A DNA stretch of 32,552 nucleotides from the NCBI GenBank assembly GCA_938074335.1, contig CALJEL010000075.1, forward strand, positions 1-32,552. The letters are read 5' to 3'. The notes below the pieces were generated by a model that saw nothing but the letters and a program-made list of their open reading frames with translations, was not told the origin of the DNA and did not search any database. A program made the translations under genes and the position numbers. Below are positions 9,517 to 17,781 of the stretch, one piece after another (the stretch's first letter is position 1; every line of letters begins with the position of its first letter). The stretch comes from an uncultured bacterium. GTDB lineage: Bacteria; Nitrospirota; Thermodesulfovibrionia; Thermodesulfovibrionales; CALJEL01.

Positions 9517-9924
9517 TTACATTCTAAAGTCTGAAGCTAATTTTTTAAAATTCACCGCACCTAATTCTTTTCGTATCAAGTTCTGAAGCCTTACCCATAC
9601 AGGATGGACAGAACATTTTCTGACTCTGTTACAGCTCTTTGAATCAATCACGCAGATATTTACAGGTATAGGGCCATCAATTGTCTCAATAACCTCAAGA
9701 AGGGAGATATCCTGAGGTCTTCTGGCTAACCTGAAACCACCTTTCACACCTCGCAGGGCAACCACAAGGCCCTTTCTGGAAAGTTTTTGCAGTATCTTCG
9801 ATACAAAGGGTGCCGGTATCTCCATCTCTTTTGCAATGGTAGAGGCACCTTTAATCTCATTGAAGGATAAAGAAAGACAGAGGATACATCTTACAGCATA
9901 ATCAGCCTCTCTTGTAATTACCAT
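9517..9924 (-). CDS. Rrf2-family transcriptional regulator with IscR-like cluster ligands
   Basis: This 135-residue winged-helix regulator begins MVITREADYAVRCILCL, typical of Rrf2, with the recognition region PAPFVSKILQKLSRKGLV and the wing RGVKGGFRLAR. Cys91, Cys98, Cys104 and His107 lie almost where E. coli IscR has its [2Fe-2S] ligands (Cys92, Cys98, Cys104, His107); one residue more separates the first two cysteines. It is therefore probably a [2Fe-2S] or NO/redox-sensing repressor. No isc or suf genes are adjacent, so its targets are unknown. It is divergent from the fur-family gene with an 84-bp shared promoter region, so it may also act there. Confidence 0.88.
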   Translation of the reverse strand: MVITREADYAVRCILCLSLSFNEIKGASTIAKEMEIPAPFVSKILQKLSRKGLVVALRGVKGGFRLARRPQDISLLEVIETIDGPIPVNICVIDSKSCNRVRKCSVHPVWVRLQNLIRKELGAVNFKKLASDFRM

Positions 9925-9986
9925 AGAAAATCATACCTTAAAATCGGGTTTAAATTCAATACTTGACAAATCCTATTTTGGTGTGT

Positions 9987-10001
9987 TGAAATTAATTATC
10001 A
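9987..10001 (+). promoter_or_regulatory. Fur/PerR-box-like operator just upstream of the fur-family gene
   Basis: TGAAATT-A-ATTATCA is a 7-1-7 near-palindrome matching the Fur-box consensus TGATAAT-n-ATTATCA at 12 of 14 positions, with the right half perfect. It ends 7 bp before the fur start codon, a position suited to autorepression. A TTGACA at 9963-9968 could be a -35 element, but no good -10 is seen at 16-18 bp. Confidence 0.55.
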
Positions 10002-10008
10002 ATATCTT

Positions 10009-10440
10009 ATGAAAAAAGAAGAGGCAAAAAGGATTTTCAGGCAATATATCAAGAAGCAGGGTCTCAGAAATACGAGACAGCGTGAGGAGATACTTGATGT
10101 ATTCCTGTCTTCAGGTGGCCATATCACTGTGGACGAACTTTTTGATAAGGTTAAAAAAAGGGACTCCTCCATTGGCTATGCAACCATCCATAGAAATCTG
10201 AATCTCCTCCTTGAAGCAGGTCTTGCAGAAGAGATAAAGATTGGAAAAGAAAAGACCCGTTATGAGCAGATGCATATGAGAGAACACCATGACCATTTAA
10301 TATGTCTGGAGTGTGGAAGATTTATAGAGGTGGTGGATGAAAATATTGAAAAACTTCAGAACAGGCTTGCAGAGGAAAAGGAATTCACTCCAGTAAGACA
10401 CAAACTTGAGATATATGGTTACTGCAAGAAGTGCAGATAG
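10009..10440 (+). CDS. Fur-family metal- or peroxide-responsive regulator
   Basis: The 143-residue protein has an N-terminal winged helix (about residues 15-85; SSIGYATIHRNLNLLLEAGL is the recognition region), the metal-binding HHDHLICLECGRFIE segment (about residues 93-107) and a C-terminal CKKC that completes a structural zinc site with CLEC. The His-rich HHDH segment is common to Fur, PerR and Zur, so the subtype cannot be fixed by eye. A Fur-box-like palindrome sits immediately upstream, suggesting autoregulation. No Shine-Dalgarno is apparent before this ATG. Its stop codon directly abuts that of the convergent oxidoreductase gene with no spacer. Confidence 0.92.
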   Translation: MKKEEAKRIFRQYIKKQGLRNTRQREEILDVFLSSGGHITVDELFDKVKKRDSSIGYATIHRNLNLLLEAGLAEEIKIGKEKTRYEQMHMREHHDHLICLECGRFIEVVDENIEKLQNRLAEEKEFTPVRHKLEIYGYCKKCR

Positions 10441-12162
10441 TTAAAGAATGTCTTTTATCCTTTTTTCAAGCTCTTCAATTGTGAAAGGTCTTCCGTCAAA
10501 CCTGTTTATCCTGTAATGGAAGTTATAACCTGTCTCTGTCTTAAAAAGTCTTGTAAACTGTGATGTGGCATTGTGTTCTATACATATAGTTATCTTAGCC
10601 TTATCAAGTAAGCCCAGATAATCAAATTTTTCCCTTAAGGGGAAGGGCCATAATTCACTGAAATGTATCATGGCAATTTTATATTTTCCTGATAAATCAT
10701 CCACACATTCCCTTATTACTCCATAGGTTGATCCCCAGCATGTAAGGACTATATCAGGTCTTTCATCTCCATAAATAACAGGAGGTTCAATCTCTCTCTG
10801 AAGGAGAGGAAACTTTTTTAAAAGCCTTTTTTCAACCATCTTTATCCTTGTTTCCGCATCTTCCACAATATGACCTTCTTCATCATGCTCATCACTGTCT
10901 GTAACAACAAGATGTTCTGATTCCCCTGGCACAGCAAGGGGTGTAATACCTGTATCTGTAAAGGCATGCCTTTTATATTCTTTTATCAGAGAGAGTTTAT
11001 CAGCCCTGAGCCTGTAATCATAGTATCTTAATCTGCCAGGATCAAGCTCATCATAGGTCCATTGAGAATCAGCAAGGTGCTGATCAAATAAGATAATTAC
11101 AGGGATTTGATATTTCTCAGCAAGGTCAAAGGCCCTGTTGGTAAGATATAAGGCCTGTTCAGGTGTCCCAGGTGCAAAGATAACCCTCGGGAATTCACCA
11201 TGAGCAGTATATAATGCAAAGTTCAGGTCAGCCTGCTCTGTCCTTGTTGGAAAGCCTGTAGCAGGACCTGGCCTCTGCCCAAGAGCTATCACAATAGGTG
11301 TCTCTGTCATTCCAGAAAGGGAAAGTCCCTCCACCATAAGGGCAAACCCGCCTCCAGAGGTACCTGTCATAGCCCTTATACCAGCAAAGGATGCACCAAT
11401 AGCAATGTTTATTGCAGCAATCTCATCCTCAGCCTGTTCAACAATGATTCCATAATCAATAGAATTTTCAGCCATGAAATTTAAAATTCCTGTTGATGGT
11501 GTCATAGGATAAGCGGTATAAAATTTACACCCTCCACTTATTGCACCAAGCCCTATTGCCTCAACACCACTTATGAGTAATTTGGGATTGTTTTTTGCAG
11601 ATACTGAAAAGGAGCATCTCGGACAGTTTTTAACAGCATAGTCATAACCAGCCATTGCAGAATCAATATTTGCCTTTATAACAGGCTCTCCCTTTTTCTT
11701 GAAGGTATCCTTTATTATGTCAAGTAAGATTTCTATATCCATTCCAAGCATTCCAAGGACTGCTCCAACAGCAACAACATTTGACATGATCTTGCTGCCA
11801 CCGTGCTTAATGGCAAGATCTTCAAAGGGTATATCAAGATATGAGGTTTTATCCTTAGGAGGGATAAATTTCAATGATCTGGAATCATAAACAAGTATAC
11901 CAGATTCTTTCAGTTCCTCTTTATGGAGATTTATACCTGGAAGGTCAAGTGATATTAGTATATCAATCTTTTCCCTTATAGCGTAAACAGGTCTATCAGA
12001 AAATCTTATCAGATAAAAATTATGTCCTCCCCTTATCCTTGATTCATAATCCTGGGCTGTAAAGACATGATAACCTGTTCTGGAAAAAACCCTTCCAAGG
12101 GTATCACCAATAGTCTGGATACCCTGGCCTGCCTCACCGCATATCTTTATTGAATAATCCAT
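10441..12162 (-). CDS. 2-oxoacid:acceptor oxidoreductase, fused gamma-alpha subunit (KorA type)
   Basis: Residues about 1-180 form the gamma (KorC/PorG-like) domain, beginning with the GEAGQGIQTIG motif. From about 195 the alpha domain follows, with YPMTPSTG and the MTGTSGGGFALM and GQRPGPATGFPTRTEQADL segments expected of the KorA/VorB family. With a beta subunit it would oxidatively decarboxylate a 2-oxoacid (2-oxoglutarate or a branched-chain or aryl 2-oxoacid) to acyl-CoA with ferredoxin reduction, or run in reverse to fix CO2. No TPP-binding beta subunit gene occurs on either side: downstream is the convergent fur gene, upstream a cytochrome. No strong Shine-Dalgarno precedes the start, and a hairpin lies just upstream. 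Substrate is not assignable. Confidence 0.88.
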   Translation of the reverse strand: MDYSIKICGEAGQGIQTIGDTLGRVFSRTGYHVFTAQDYESRIRGGHNFYLIRFSDRPVYAIREKIDILISLDLPGINLHKEELKESGILVYDSRSLKFIPPKDKTSYLDIPFEDLAIKHGGSKIMSNVVAVGAVLGMLGMDIEILLDIIKDTFKKKGEPVIKANIDSAMAGYDYAVKNCPRCSFSVSAKNNPKLLISGVEAIGLGAISGGCKFYTAYPMTPSTGILNFMAENSIDYGIIVEQAEDEIAAINIAIGASFAGIRAMTGTSGGGFALMVEGLSLSGMTETPIVIALGQRPGPATGFPTRTEQADLNFALYTAHGEFPRVIFAPGTPEQALYLTNRAFDLAEKYQIPVIILFDQHLADSQWTYDELDPGRLRYYDYRLRADKLSLIKEYKRHAFTDTGITPLAVPGESEHLVVTDSDEHDEEGHIVEDAETRIKMVEKRLLKKFPLLQREIEPPVIYGDERPDIVLTCWGSTYGVIRECVDDLSGKYKIAMIHFSELWPFPLREKFDYLGLLDKAKITICIEHNATSQFTRLFKTETGYNFHYRINRFDGRPFTIEELEKRIKDIL

Positions 12163-12172
12163 ATAATTTTAT

Positions 12173-12192
12173 GGGAGGGATTTCTCCCTCCC
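12173..12192 (-). terminator. Hairpin between the monoheme cytochrome and the oxidoreductase gene
   Basis: GGGAGGGA (12173-12180) and TCCCTCCC (12185-12192) form a perfect 8-bp stem around TTTC. It lies after the cytochrome stop and about 11 bp before the oxidoreductase start. On the minus strand it is followed by ATAAAATTAT, a poor T-run, so it may be a leaky terminator or attenuator. Confidence 0.45.
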
Positions 12193-12209
12193 GTAGAGAT
12201 TGAATTAGA

Positions 12210-12578
12210 TTAACAACCCTCTATTGCCTTTTTCTTCTTTGGAGCCACCTTGTCTGAAAGAGACTTAATATAGGCAACTATGTCTGCCATGTCAGAGCCT
12301 TTGGGATCAAGTGCCTTACCTTTTAGTGCCATTTCTATACAGAAATTCACAGCCTCTTCAATGGATTTCTGTCTTTTCCCCATTATATTGAATTCTTTTT
12401 TTGTGCCAGCCTGCTCAAGACCTTTACCATCAGGATGACAGGAATTGCAGGACTTTCCTGATGTACCGAGCTTCGGGTCATTGAAAAGGGCCTTACCCTT
12501 CTCCACATTTCCAGCATAGGCAATGGCAATGATTGAAAGAACACCCACCAGAATAATTAAAAATTTTAAACCTCTCAT
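12210..12578 (-). CDS. Periplasmic monoheme class I-like cytochrome c
   Basis: An N-terminal signal peptide (basic MRGLK, a hydrophobic stretch, then AYAG) targets it to the periplasm. One heme site, CNSCH, lies at about residues 43-47. The downstream GSDMADIVAYIKSL segment, with a Met followed by a C-terminal helix, fits the distal Met ligand of small class I cytochromes. The extra Cys in NFCIEMALKGKAL and a C-terminal Cys are unusual, and the overall layout recalls SoxX-type or thermophile cytochromes. The start has a strong Shine-Dalgarno (aaggaggag). It sits 35 bp after the small gene upstream and probably shares its promoter. It may shuttle electrons to the multiheme systems to the right; that is inference. 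Confidence 0.85.
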   Translation of the reverse strand: MRGLKFLIILVGVLSIIAIAYAGNVEKGKALFNDPKLGTSGKSCNSCHPDGKGLEQAGTKKEFNIMGKRQKSIEEAVNFCIEMALKGKALDPKGSDMADIVAYIKSLSDKVAPKKKKAIEGC

Positions 12579-12613
12579 TTGCTCCTCCTTCTTAAAGGGT
12601 TTATTCCTGAAAA

Positions 12614-12865
12614 TCAGGATTTTTTAGCAAAGGACTGAACCTGTCTTATCCTCCTCGCAAGCTCTCTTAAGGCATTCGAAAGGCTGTATCCCCTTTCCAT
12701 CATATCCCTCACAAACCTTGCCTTGGAGAGCTCATTGATAATCCTTTCAGTTGATTCATTTCTTAAACAAATATTTTTACCCGTGCTAAGTTGTTCGGCA
12801 ATACAACCCTCAATCTCTTCAGGGGTGAATCTCCTGGCAAGTTCTTTTATTTCTTCAATCTCCAA
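12614..12865 (-). CDS. Small helical protein of unknown function (TTG start)
   Basis: I do not recognise this 83-residue protein. It is mostly predicted helix, rich in Glu, Arg and Leu, with one internal Cys in each of the segments EGCIAEQ and NICLRNE. Support for a real gene: the TTG at 12865 has a well-spaced Shine-Dalgarno (aaggag), an extended -10 promoter (TGGTATAAT) lies 20 bp upstream, and the monoheme cytochrome follows 35 bp downstream on the same strand. It has no signal peptide, so it is cytoplasmic. Confidence 0.7.
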   Translation of the reverse strand: MEIEEIKELARRFTPEEIEGCIAEQLSTGKNICLRNESTERIINELSKARFVRDMMERGYSLSNALRELARRIRQVQSFAKKS

Positions 12866-12884
12866 ATCAGACTCCTTATATCTG

Positions 12885-12911
12885 ATTATACCATAAAAAG
12901 CGAAAAATCAA
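12885..12911 (-). promoter_or_regulatory. Extended -10 promoter for the small protein and cytochrome c genes
   Basis: On the minus strand, a perfect TATAAT (complement of 12885-12890) preceded by TGG makes an extended -10. A weak -35 (TTGATT or TTTGAT, 15-16 bp upstream) is present. The expected transcript starts near 12878, leaving about 13 nt that contain the Shine-Dalgarno. Confidence 0.6.
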
Positions 12912-13035
12912 ATATCGCTGTCTTTTATTCTTGAAGAGAGGCTTTGATTAAAGGTTGCTACCAAACAGTTAAAGTGTCTAACATGGAGACGGATAGATAA
13001 ATCCTGCTAAATTTTTTTAATTATTCTGGTGAGTA

Positions 13036-13044
13036 TGGTAAAAT
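13036..13044 (+). promoter_or_regulatory. Possible extended -10 promoter for the membrane protein gene
   Basis: TGGTAAAAT (13036-13044) resembles an extended -10 (TGn plus TAAAAT) and lies 29 bp before the start codon, with a Shine-Dalgarno (gaggagg) between. The -35 region (TTTAAT at 17 bp) is poor. Confidence 0.4.
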
Positions 13045-13073
13045 GTAAAAAATAAATTAAAGAGGAGGAGCTT

Positions 13074-13661
13074 ATGGAGAAATATCTCTTTATGAAGCAT
13101 CTGTCTGGCCTTCTTGAAAAGGAAGATTTTCTTAAAAAGGTCTTCTCCCTCTATCTTCAGGCTGTGGCTGCCTTTGCTGTGCTATCAGGATTCGTTGGAT
13201 TTATCATCGGCTGGAGAGAGGTCATGAGGTTACAGACATCAGGAATAATAGGTGGAGCAATATTCCAGATGCTCTTTGTAATAGCAATCTATGCAGTAGC
13301 CCATGCCTTCTGGATAGGGTCTCAAAGGATAAGATCTTTAAATGATAGTGAACCACTCTTTACCAGTATTGGCTGTGAGATGATAAGGACATTTGCTAAT
13401 GCCTACGCCAGTTTTGCCATTATTATGGCAATAGCTGGTGGTATCTTTATCTGGTTTGCAGGCCCTGGGATAAGAAATTCAAATCCTTTATTCAGGATAC
13501 TTAATCATTATTATCCCTTTTCAGGTCTTCATGGAGAGACCTTTATTCAGGGACTTACCTTTATGGTAAGGGGTGTTGCCTATGCATTTTTAATATTCCT
13601 TGGGCTTTATGTAATATCAGAATTGTTAAGCGCAGTGGCAAGGCTATCAAAGGGAAGATAG
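13074..13661 (+). CDS. Integral membrane protein of unknown function, four predicted helices
   Basis: This 195-residue protein has four hydrophobic segments, at roughly residues 25-46, 60-80, 108-130 and 165-188, and a short cytoplasmic-looking N-terminus. I see no catalytic motif, Cys-based cofactor site or transporter signature. A good Shine-Dalgarno (gaggagg) supports the start. Its end overlaps the end of the convergent acyl-activating fusion gene by 15 bp. Family unknown to me; it is divergent from the small protein and cytochrome operon. Confidence 0.8.
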   Translation: MEKYLFMKHLSGLLEKEDFLKKVFSLYLQAVAAFAVLSGFVGFIIGWREVMRLQTSGIIGGAIFQMLFVIAIYAVAHAFWIGSQRIRSLNDSEPLFTSIGCEMIRTFANAYASFAIIMAIAGGIFIWFAGPGIRNSNPLFRILNHYYPFSGLHGETFIQGLTFMVRGVAYAFLIFLGLYVISELLSAVARLSKGR

Positions 13662-16172
13662 ATTTCTTTTAAGCTCAAGCATCCTTCCTCTGAGGCTATC
13701 CCTGAAGACCTCAGCCTCCCTCAGGTCTGAAGGAGGTATAAGGGGTTTATCAATATAAATTCTTATCCTGCTCCAGCGAGGTATGACCCTGCCTCTGGGA
13801 AGTATCCTGTAGGTCCCTTCAATTATCACGGGTACAACAGGGACATTCCCTTCAATACTGAGAAGCGCAAATCCCGTCTTCAGTTCCCTTATCTCTCCAT
13901 CAAAGGACCTTCCACCCTCAGGGAATATGCAGAGGACCCTGCCCTTTTTAATAATGTGCCTTGAATCTTCCATTGCCTCAAGGAGATCCCTGTCTGCATC
14001 AACAGGTATTACATTTATCATCTCAGCAAGAAACTTAAAAGGAAAATATCTCCTCAATCCCTGAAAATGGAGATCCCTTGAGATCCTGAAAGGCAAGGCA
14101 GCAAACAATACAAATCCATCAAGATAACTTGTATGGTTTGGTGTGATAATAAAGGGTTTTTGTGGAAGATTTTCTATTCCGTAAATCCTGAGTTTGAAGA
14201 TAAATTTGAAGACAGTCCTTAGAAAGAAATGGGCTATTGTGAGTATGATTAAATTCCCTGTCCTGAATATCCATCCCCTCTTTTTTTCACGGCTGAGTCT
14301 AATATGAGGAGCACCGCTTAATCTCTCCATATCATCAATGACATCCTTCAGGGTATGCCATCTCATGATAAGCTCATCTGTTAATGAGAGGGAAAATCTC
14401 CTTTCAAGGAGGGCTGCGAGTTCAAGGCGCCTTAGGGAATCCATTCCAAGGTCAAGCTCAAGATGATCCGTGAGATGAGGTTCATCAACCGATGGCACAA
14501 TGGTCTTAATCACTTCAACAAGAGCCCTTCCTGTAGGAGTCTGAAGTGATGGGTCTGGCCTTCTTGATACCGGTGATTTTTTAAGCATCATCTCTTTTAT
14601 AAGAAATCTCCTGAACTTGCCAAGCCTTGTCTTTGGCAGAGGTTGATTGTGAAGCCTGAATCCCCTTATCCTCATATAGGAAGGAAGGTCTTTTGAAAGG
14701 GCATCTATCTGCCACCTGAGTTGAGCGTTTATATTCACTATACCCTCTTTTCTTGCATATTCAAGATCAGGCACAATCACTGCCTCCATACTGTCAAGAA
14801 GACATATCTCCTTGATTAAAGGAATTGCCTTTCTGTATCTTTCCTCCACATCCTCTGGATAAATGTTCTTACCTGAAGGAAGGACTATCACATCCTTTTT
14901 CCTTCCTGTGATAAAGAGATAACCATCTTTATCAATATAGCCAAGGTCTCCTGTAAGAAGGTAACCATCCTGAAAGGATTCTCTTGTAAGTTGCTCATTT
15001 TTATAATAACCTTTCATAACCAGAGGCCCCTTTATGGCTATCTCCCCAGTTCCTGTTTCATCAGGATTAATGATCTTCAGCTCAACTCCCTCAAGGGCCT
15101 TACCAGCAGAGCCAGGCCTTCTACTTTTAACTGGATTAAATGTGACAACAGGAGAGGTCTCTGTAAGACCATAACCTTCAATGACGGTAAAACCAAAGGC
15201 CTCAAGGTCCTTCATCACCTCTGGGTCAAGCCTCGCACCACCAGAGGCAAAGAATCTGAATTGAAAACCTGTCTTCAGATGAAGAAAGAAGAATATAAAT
15301 CTGCCGGGATTCAGGTCAAATCTTCTTCTTAAAAAAGAGCTCAATTTCTTAAGATAAAAAAGTGGTAATCTGATAAAGAAAGGGATATCCTTTAAACGCT
15401 CTATAATCCTGTTCCTCATGAGCTCAAGAACCTGGGGTACAGCCACAAGGGCAGTGACCTTCCTCTCCTTTATGGTCTTTAAGACCTCAGGACCCTTGAG
15501 ATACGGTGAGAATGTTATGGTTGCACCAAGGGAGAAAGGAACAAGGAAATTACATACAAAGGGATAGGTGTGGTGCAGAGGAAGGATACAGAGGACATTT
15601 TCATCATCCCTTATGATACCTGTCTTTTTGCCTGCCTCTATCTCAAAACTGAAATTACCATGGCTGAGGACTACTGCCTTTGGTCTTCCTGTTGTTCCAG
15701 AGGTATAGATTATAGAGGCTATGGTATCTGGAGCAGGCTCATAAAATTCAAATTTATCAGGAAGAGGCAATTCTTCAATCCTTGAAATATCAAAACCCCT
15801 GTAGCCCATTGCATTGGGAGCTGTCTTTTCTGAATAAAGAACAAGCCTCGCCTCAGAGTCCTTAATAACAAGTTCAACAGTCTCCCTATCTGACTCCACA
15901 TCAAGAGGCACTGCTATGGCACCCCTCAAGATTATAGCAATGTAAGCAATACACCAGTAAACAGAATTTTCTGCATATAGCAAGACCCTGTCCTGAGGAG
16001 CAACATTTTTATTGAGATATTCTGCAAGCCTCAGGCTAAGGTCTTTTATATCCTCATAGGTAAAAGACCTCCAGGTATAGGTCTCATGAGGAGAATGTCT
16101 CACAGGCTGAAAAAAGGCTATCCTTGCCTTGTATCTCTCAAAGGATAAAAAAAATTGATCCCTGAGGGTCAT
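13647..16172 (-). CDS. Acyl-activating enzyme / ACP / PlsC acyltransferase fusion
   Basis: Three domains are visible in 841 residues. Residues 1-530 are an AMP-forming acyl-CoA/acyl-ACP synthetase (YTSGTTGRPKAV at 156-167, YGLTETS at 334-340, TGDLGYIDKDGY at 407-418, and the catalytic Lys519 in PKTRLGK). Residues about 545-620 are an acyl carrier protein domain with the phosphopantetheine Ser579 in LGMDSL. Residues about 640-841 are a PlsC/LPLAT acyltransferase with NHTSYLD (His680, Asp685) and FPEGGRS (750-756). The enzyme could activate a fatty acid, hold it on its own ACP and transfer it to a lysophospholipid, as Aas does with the domains in the opposite order and no built-in ACP. It is an isolated gene; substrate is inferred. 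Confidence 0.88.
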   Translation of the reverse strand: MTLRDQFFLSFERYKARIAFFQPVRHSPHETYTWRSFTYEDIKDLSLRLAEYLNKNVAPQDRVLLYAENSVYWCIAYIAIILRGAIAVPLDVESDRETVELVIKDSEARLVLYSEKTAPNAMGYRGFDISRIEELPLPDKFEFYEPAPDTIASIIYTSGTTGRPKAVVLSHGNFSFEIEAGKKTGIIRDDENVLCILPLHHTYPFVCNFLVPFSLGATITFSPYLKGPEVLKTIKERKVTALVAVPQVLELMRNRIIERLKDIPFFIRLPLFYLKKLSSFLRRRFDLNPGRFIFFFLHLKTGFQFRFFASGGARLDPEVMKDLEAFGFTVIEGYGLTETSPVVTFNPVKSRRPGSAGKALEGVELKIINPDETGTGEIAIKGPLVMKGYYKNEQLTRESFQDGYLLTGDLGYIDKDGYLFITGRKKDVIVLPSGKNIYPEDVEERYRKAIPLIKEICLLDSMEAVIVPDLEYARKEGIVNINAQLRWQIDALSKDLPSYMRIRGFRLHNQPLPKTRLGKFRRFLIKEMMLKKSPVSRRPDPSLQTPTGRALVEVIKTIVPSVDEPHLTDHLELDLGMDSLRRLELAALLERRFSLSLTDELIMRWHTLKDVIDDMERLSGAPHIRLSREKKRGWIFRTGNLIILTIAHFFLRTVFKFIFKLRIYGIENLPQKPFIITPNHTSYLDGFVLFAALPFRISRDLHFQGLRRYFPFKFLAEMINVIPVDADRDLLEAMEDSRHIIKKGRVLCIFPEGGRSFDGEIRELKTGFALLSIEGNVPVVPVIIEGTYRILPRGRVIPRWSRIRIYIDKPLIPPSDLREAEVFRDSLRGRMLELKRNLSSL

Positions 16173-16193
16173 AAAAGATTATATCATAGGAGG

Positions 16194-17627
16194 TTAAGGC
16201 TTGAAGATGATCTTTATCCTTGCGCCTCGCTCAGACTCTATCTTTAAACATCCATTAAGGTCTTCCCTCACAATGTCAGACACAATCCTCAAACCAAGAT
16301 TGGCATCTCTTTCAATATCAAAATCTGGAGGAAATCCTATCCCGTTATCCGAGAACTCAAGGCTGACCATATTATCCTGCATCTCTATTATCTTCACATT
16401 AATTCTTCCAAAGAGTCTTTCTCTGAAACCATGCTTTATACTGTTTGTGACAAGTTCATTAAGAATTATTGCTATATTTGTTGCCTTTCTTGAATCAATA
16501 TATACAGATGAACCTGTTATCGAAAAATTGAGAAATTTATTTTCTATATTTGAAAGCTGAAGGCATGATTCTACAATCTTCTCGCAGAGCTCTGATAGAT
16601 TCACAGTGAAGCTATCCTCCTTTGAAAGGAGCTGATGGACATAGGCTATACTTCTCACCCTCATTAGGTTATCCATCAGGAGCTCCTTTGTTGAAGGTTC
16701 ATGGCACTGTTGAAGTTGAAGAAGAAAGAGGCCTGATAATATCTGGAGGTTATTCTTGATCCTGTGATGGGAATCCCTGCAGATATTGAGGATCCTCCTG
16801 TTCTTTTTTTCCATTATTGAATAAAGATGGCTATTTTCAATGGCAACGGATGCTATCCTGGCAATATTAGTAAGAAGTGATACCTCCTCAGCTGATAAAT
16901 AATGTATCCTATCAAGCATCATGCATATGAGTCCTGTAAGCTGGCTCTTTGTTAAAAGACCAAGACCTATCTTGGTTGATGACCCGGAAAAGGCTGGTAT
17001 GGTTACACAGTCCTCTGCCTCAATAAGCCTTGGTTTTTTTATATCATTTCCTGGTAGCCACTCAGCCTGTCTGTAACATCTGAAGCCTGAATCATTATAA
17101 AATGTATGATATACCGCTACGGGAGGTTTCTGCAGAAAAAGATCTCTACAGATAGCGGTCCCTACAGTCAATTCTTTTTCAACAAATTCGTGTTCCTCTC
17201 CGCAAAGGGCCTCAAAACTCAGGACAGTATCCAGCAGGACAGGACATTCAAAGCACACTGGCATCTTTTCTTCAAAACTTCCTGCTGAAGCATTATCTGC
17301 CCTGCACAGTGTTCCAGGTATTGACCAACATCTCAGGTCATCATTTCCGTAGGCTGGGCAGGTAACCTTTCCGCACTCCACATATTCCCAGCACTTTTTC
17401 AACTTATCTGGATTTAGTGACCAGAATACAACGGTCTTTGCATTGAGCAGGGGTTTTATGATCTCCAGTATATTAATTATGAGTGATTTTGACTTAGGAT
17501 AAGATATTATGGCATCAGATATAGCAAAGAGTGCCTCAATCGTCTTTTCTTGATATTCAATAATAGACCTTATCTTATCCGTCTCATTCAGCTTATTTTC
17601 TCCTATGTCAAAGGGGTAGTCCATCAT
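16194..17627 (-). CDS. Cytoplasmic sensor histidine kinase with Cys-rich GAF region (HisKA_2 type)
   Basis: There is a short N-terminal coil, then a GAF-like sensor domain (about residues 35-275) interrupted by a Cys-rich stretch with Cys79, 85, 90, 100, 108, 125 and 128 (CWE-x3-C, CPAY, RCW, GTLC, CFECPV). This is followed by the HisKA_2 dimerisation segment SHHRIKNNLQ, with His288 the probable phosphosite, and an HATPase_c domain (LNELVTNSIKHG as N-box, DNGIGFP as G1). The protein has no transmembrane helix. The cysteines suggest a bound metal or iron-sulfur centre used for redox sensing, which is inference. I chose ATG 17627; a GTG start at 17669 would add 14 residues and neither has a clear Shine-Dalgarno. 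It is divergent from the 15-heme cytochrome and likely partners the sigma54 activator encoded beyond it. Confidence 0.85.
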   Translation of the reverse strand: MMDYPFDIGENKLNETDKIRSIIEYQEKTIEALFAISDAIISYPKSKSLIINILEIIKPLLNAKTVVFWSLNPDKLKKCWEYVECGKVTCPAYGNDDLRCWSIPGTLCRADNASAGSFEEKMPVCFECPVLLDTVLSFEALCGEEHEFVEKELTVGTAICRDLFLQKPPVAVYHTFYNDSGFRCYRQAEWLPGNDIKKPRLIEAEDCVTIPAFSGSSTKIGLGLLTKSQLTGLICMMLDRIHYLSAEEVSLLTNIARIASVAIENSHLYSIMEKKNRRILNICRDSHHRIKNNLQILSGLFLLQLQQCHEPSTKELLMDNLMRVRSIAYVHQLLSKEDSFTVNLSELCEKIVESCLQLSNIENKFLNFSITGSSVYIDSRKATNIAIILNELVTNSIKHGFRERLFGRINVKIIEMQDNMVSLEFSDNGIGFPPDFDIERDANLGLRIVSDIVREDLNGCLKIESERGARIKIIFKP

Positions 17628-17705
17628 AATTTTTATGTGCAAAATTAATACCTGCACTAATTCTATCACAACATATAATGAATATTAAATAATCTTTTTT
17701 AAAAT

Positions 17706-17742
17706 GGGTGAAATCACCACTTCAATGGGTGAAATAACCCAT
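17706..17742. promoter_or_regulatory. Paired palindromic activator sites upstream of the 15-heme cytochrome gene
   Basis: GGGTGAAATCACC (17706-17718) and ATGGGTGAAATAACCCAT (17725-17742) are two copies of a dyad, spaced 21 bp start to start (two helical turns). The second has perfect 6-bp outer arms. The same pair recurs at 29203-29237 and I found no copies elsewhere in the window. They lie about 60 bp upstream of a sigma54-type promoter, as expected for an NtrC-family enhancer. Confidence 0.72.
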
Positions 17743-17781
17743 TTATTCTGTGTAAACCACAATTTTTCAATTCCCTGATCA

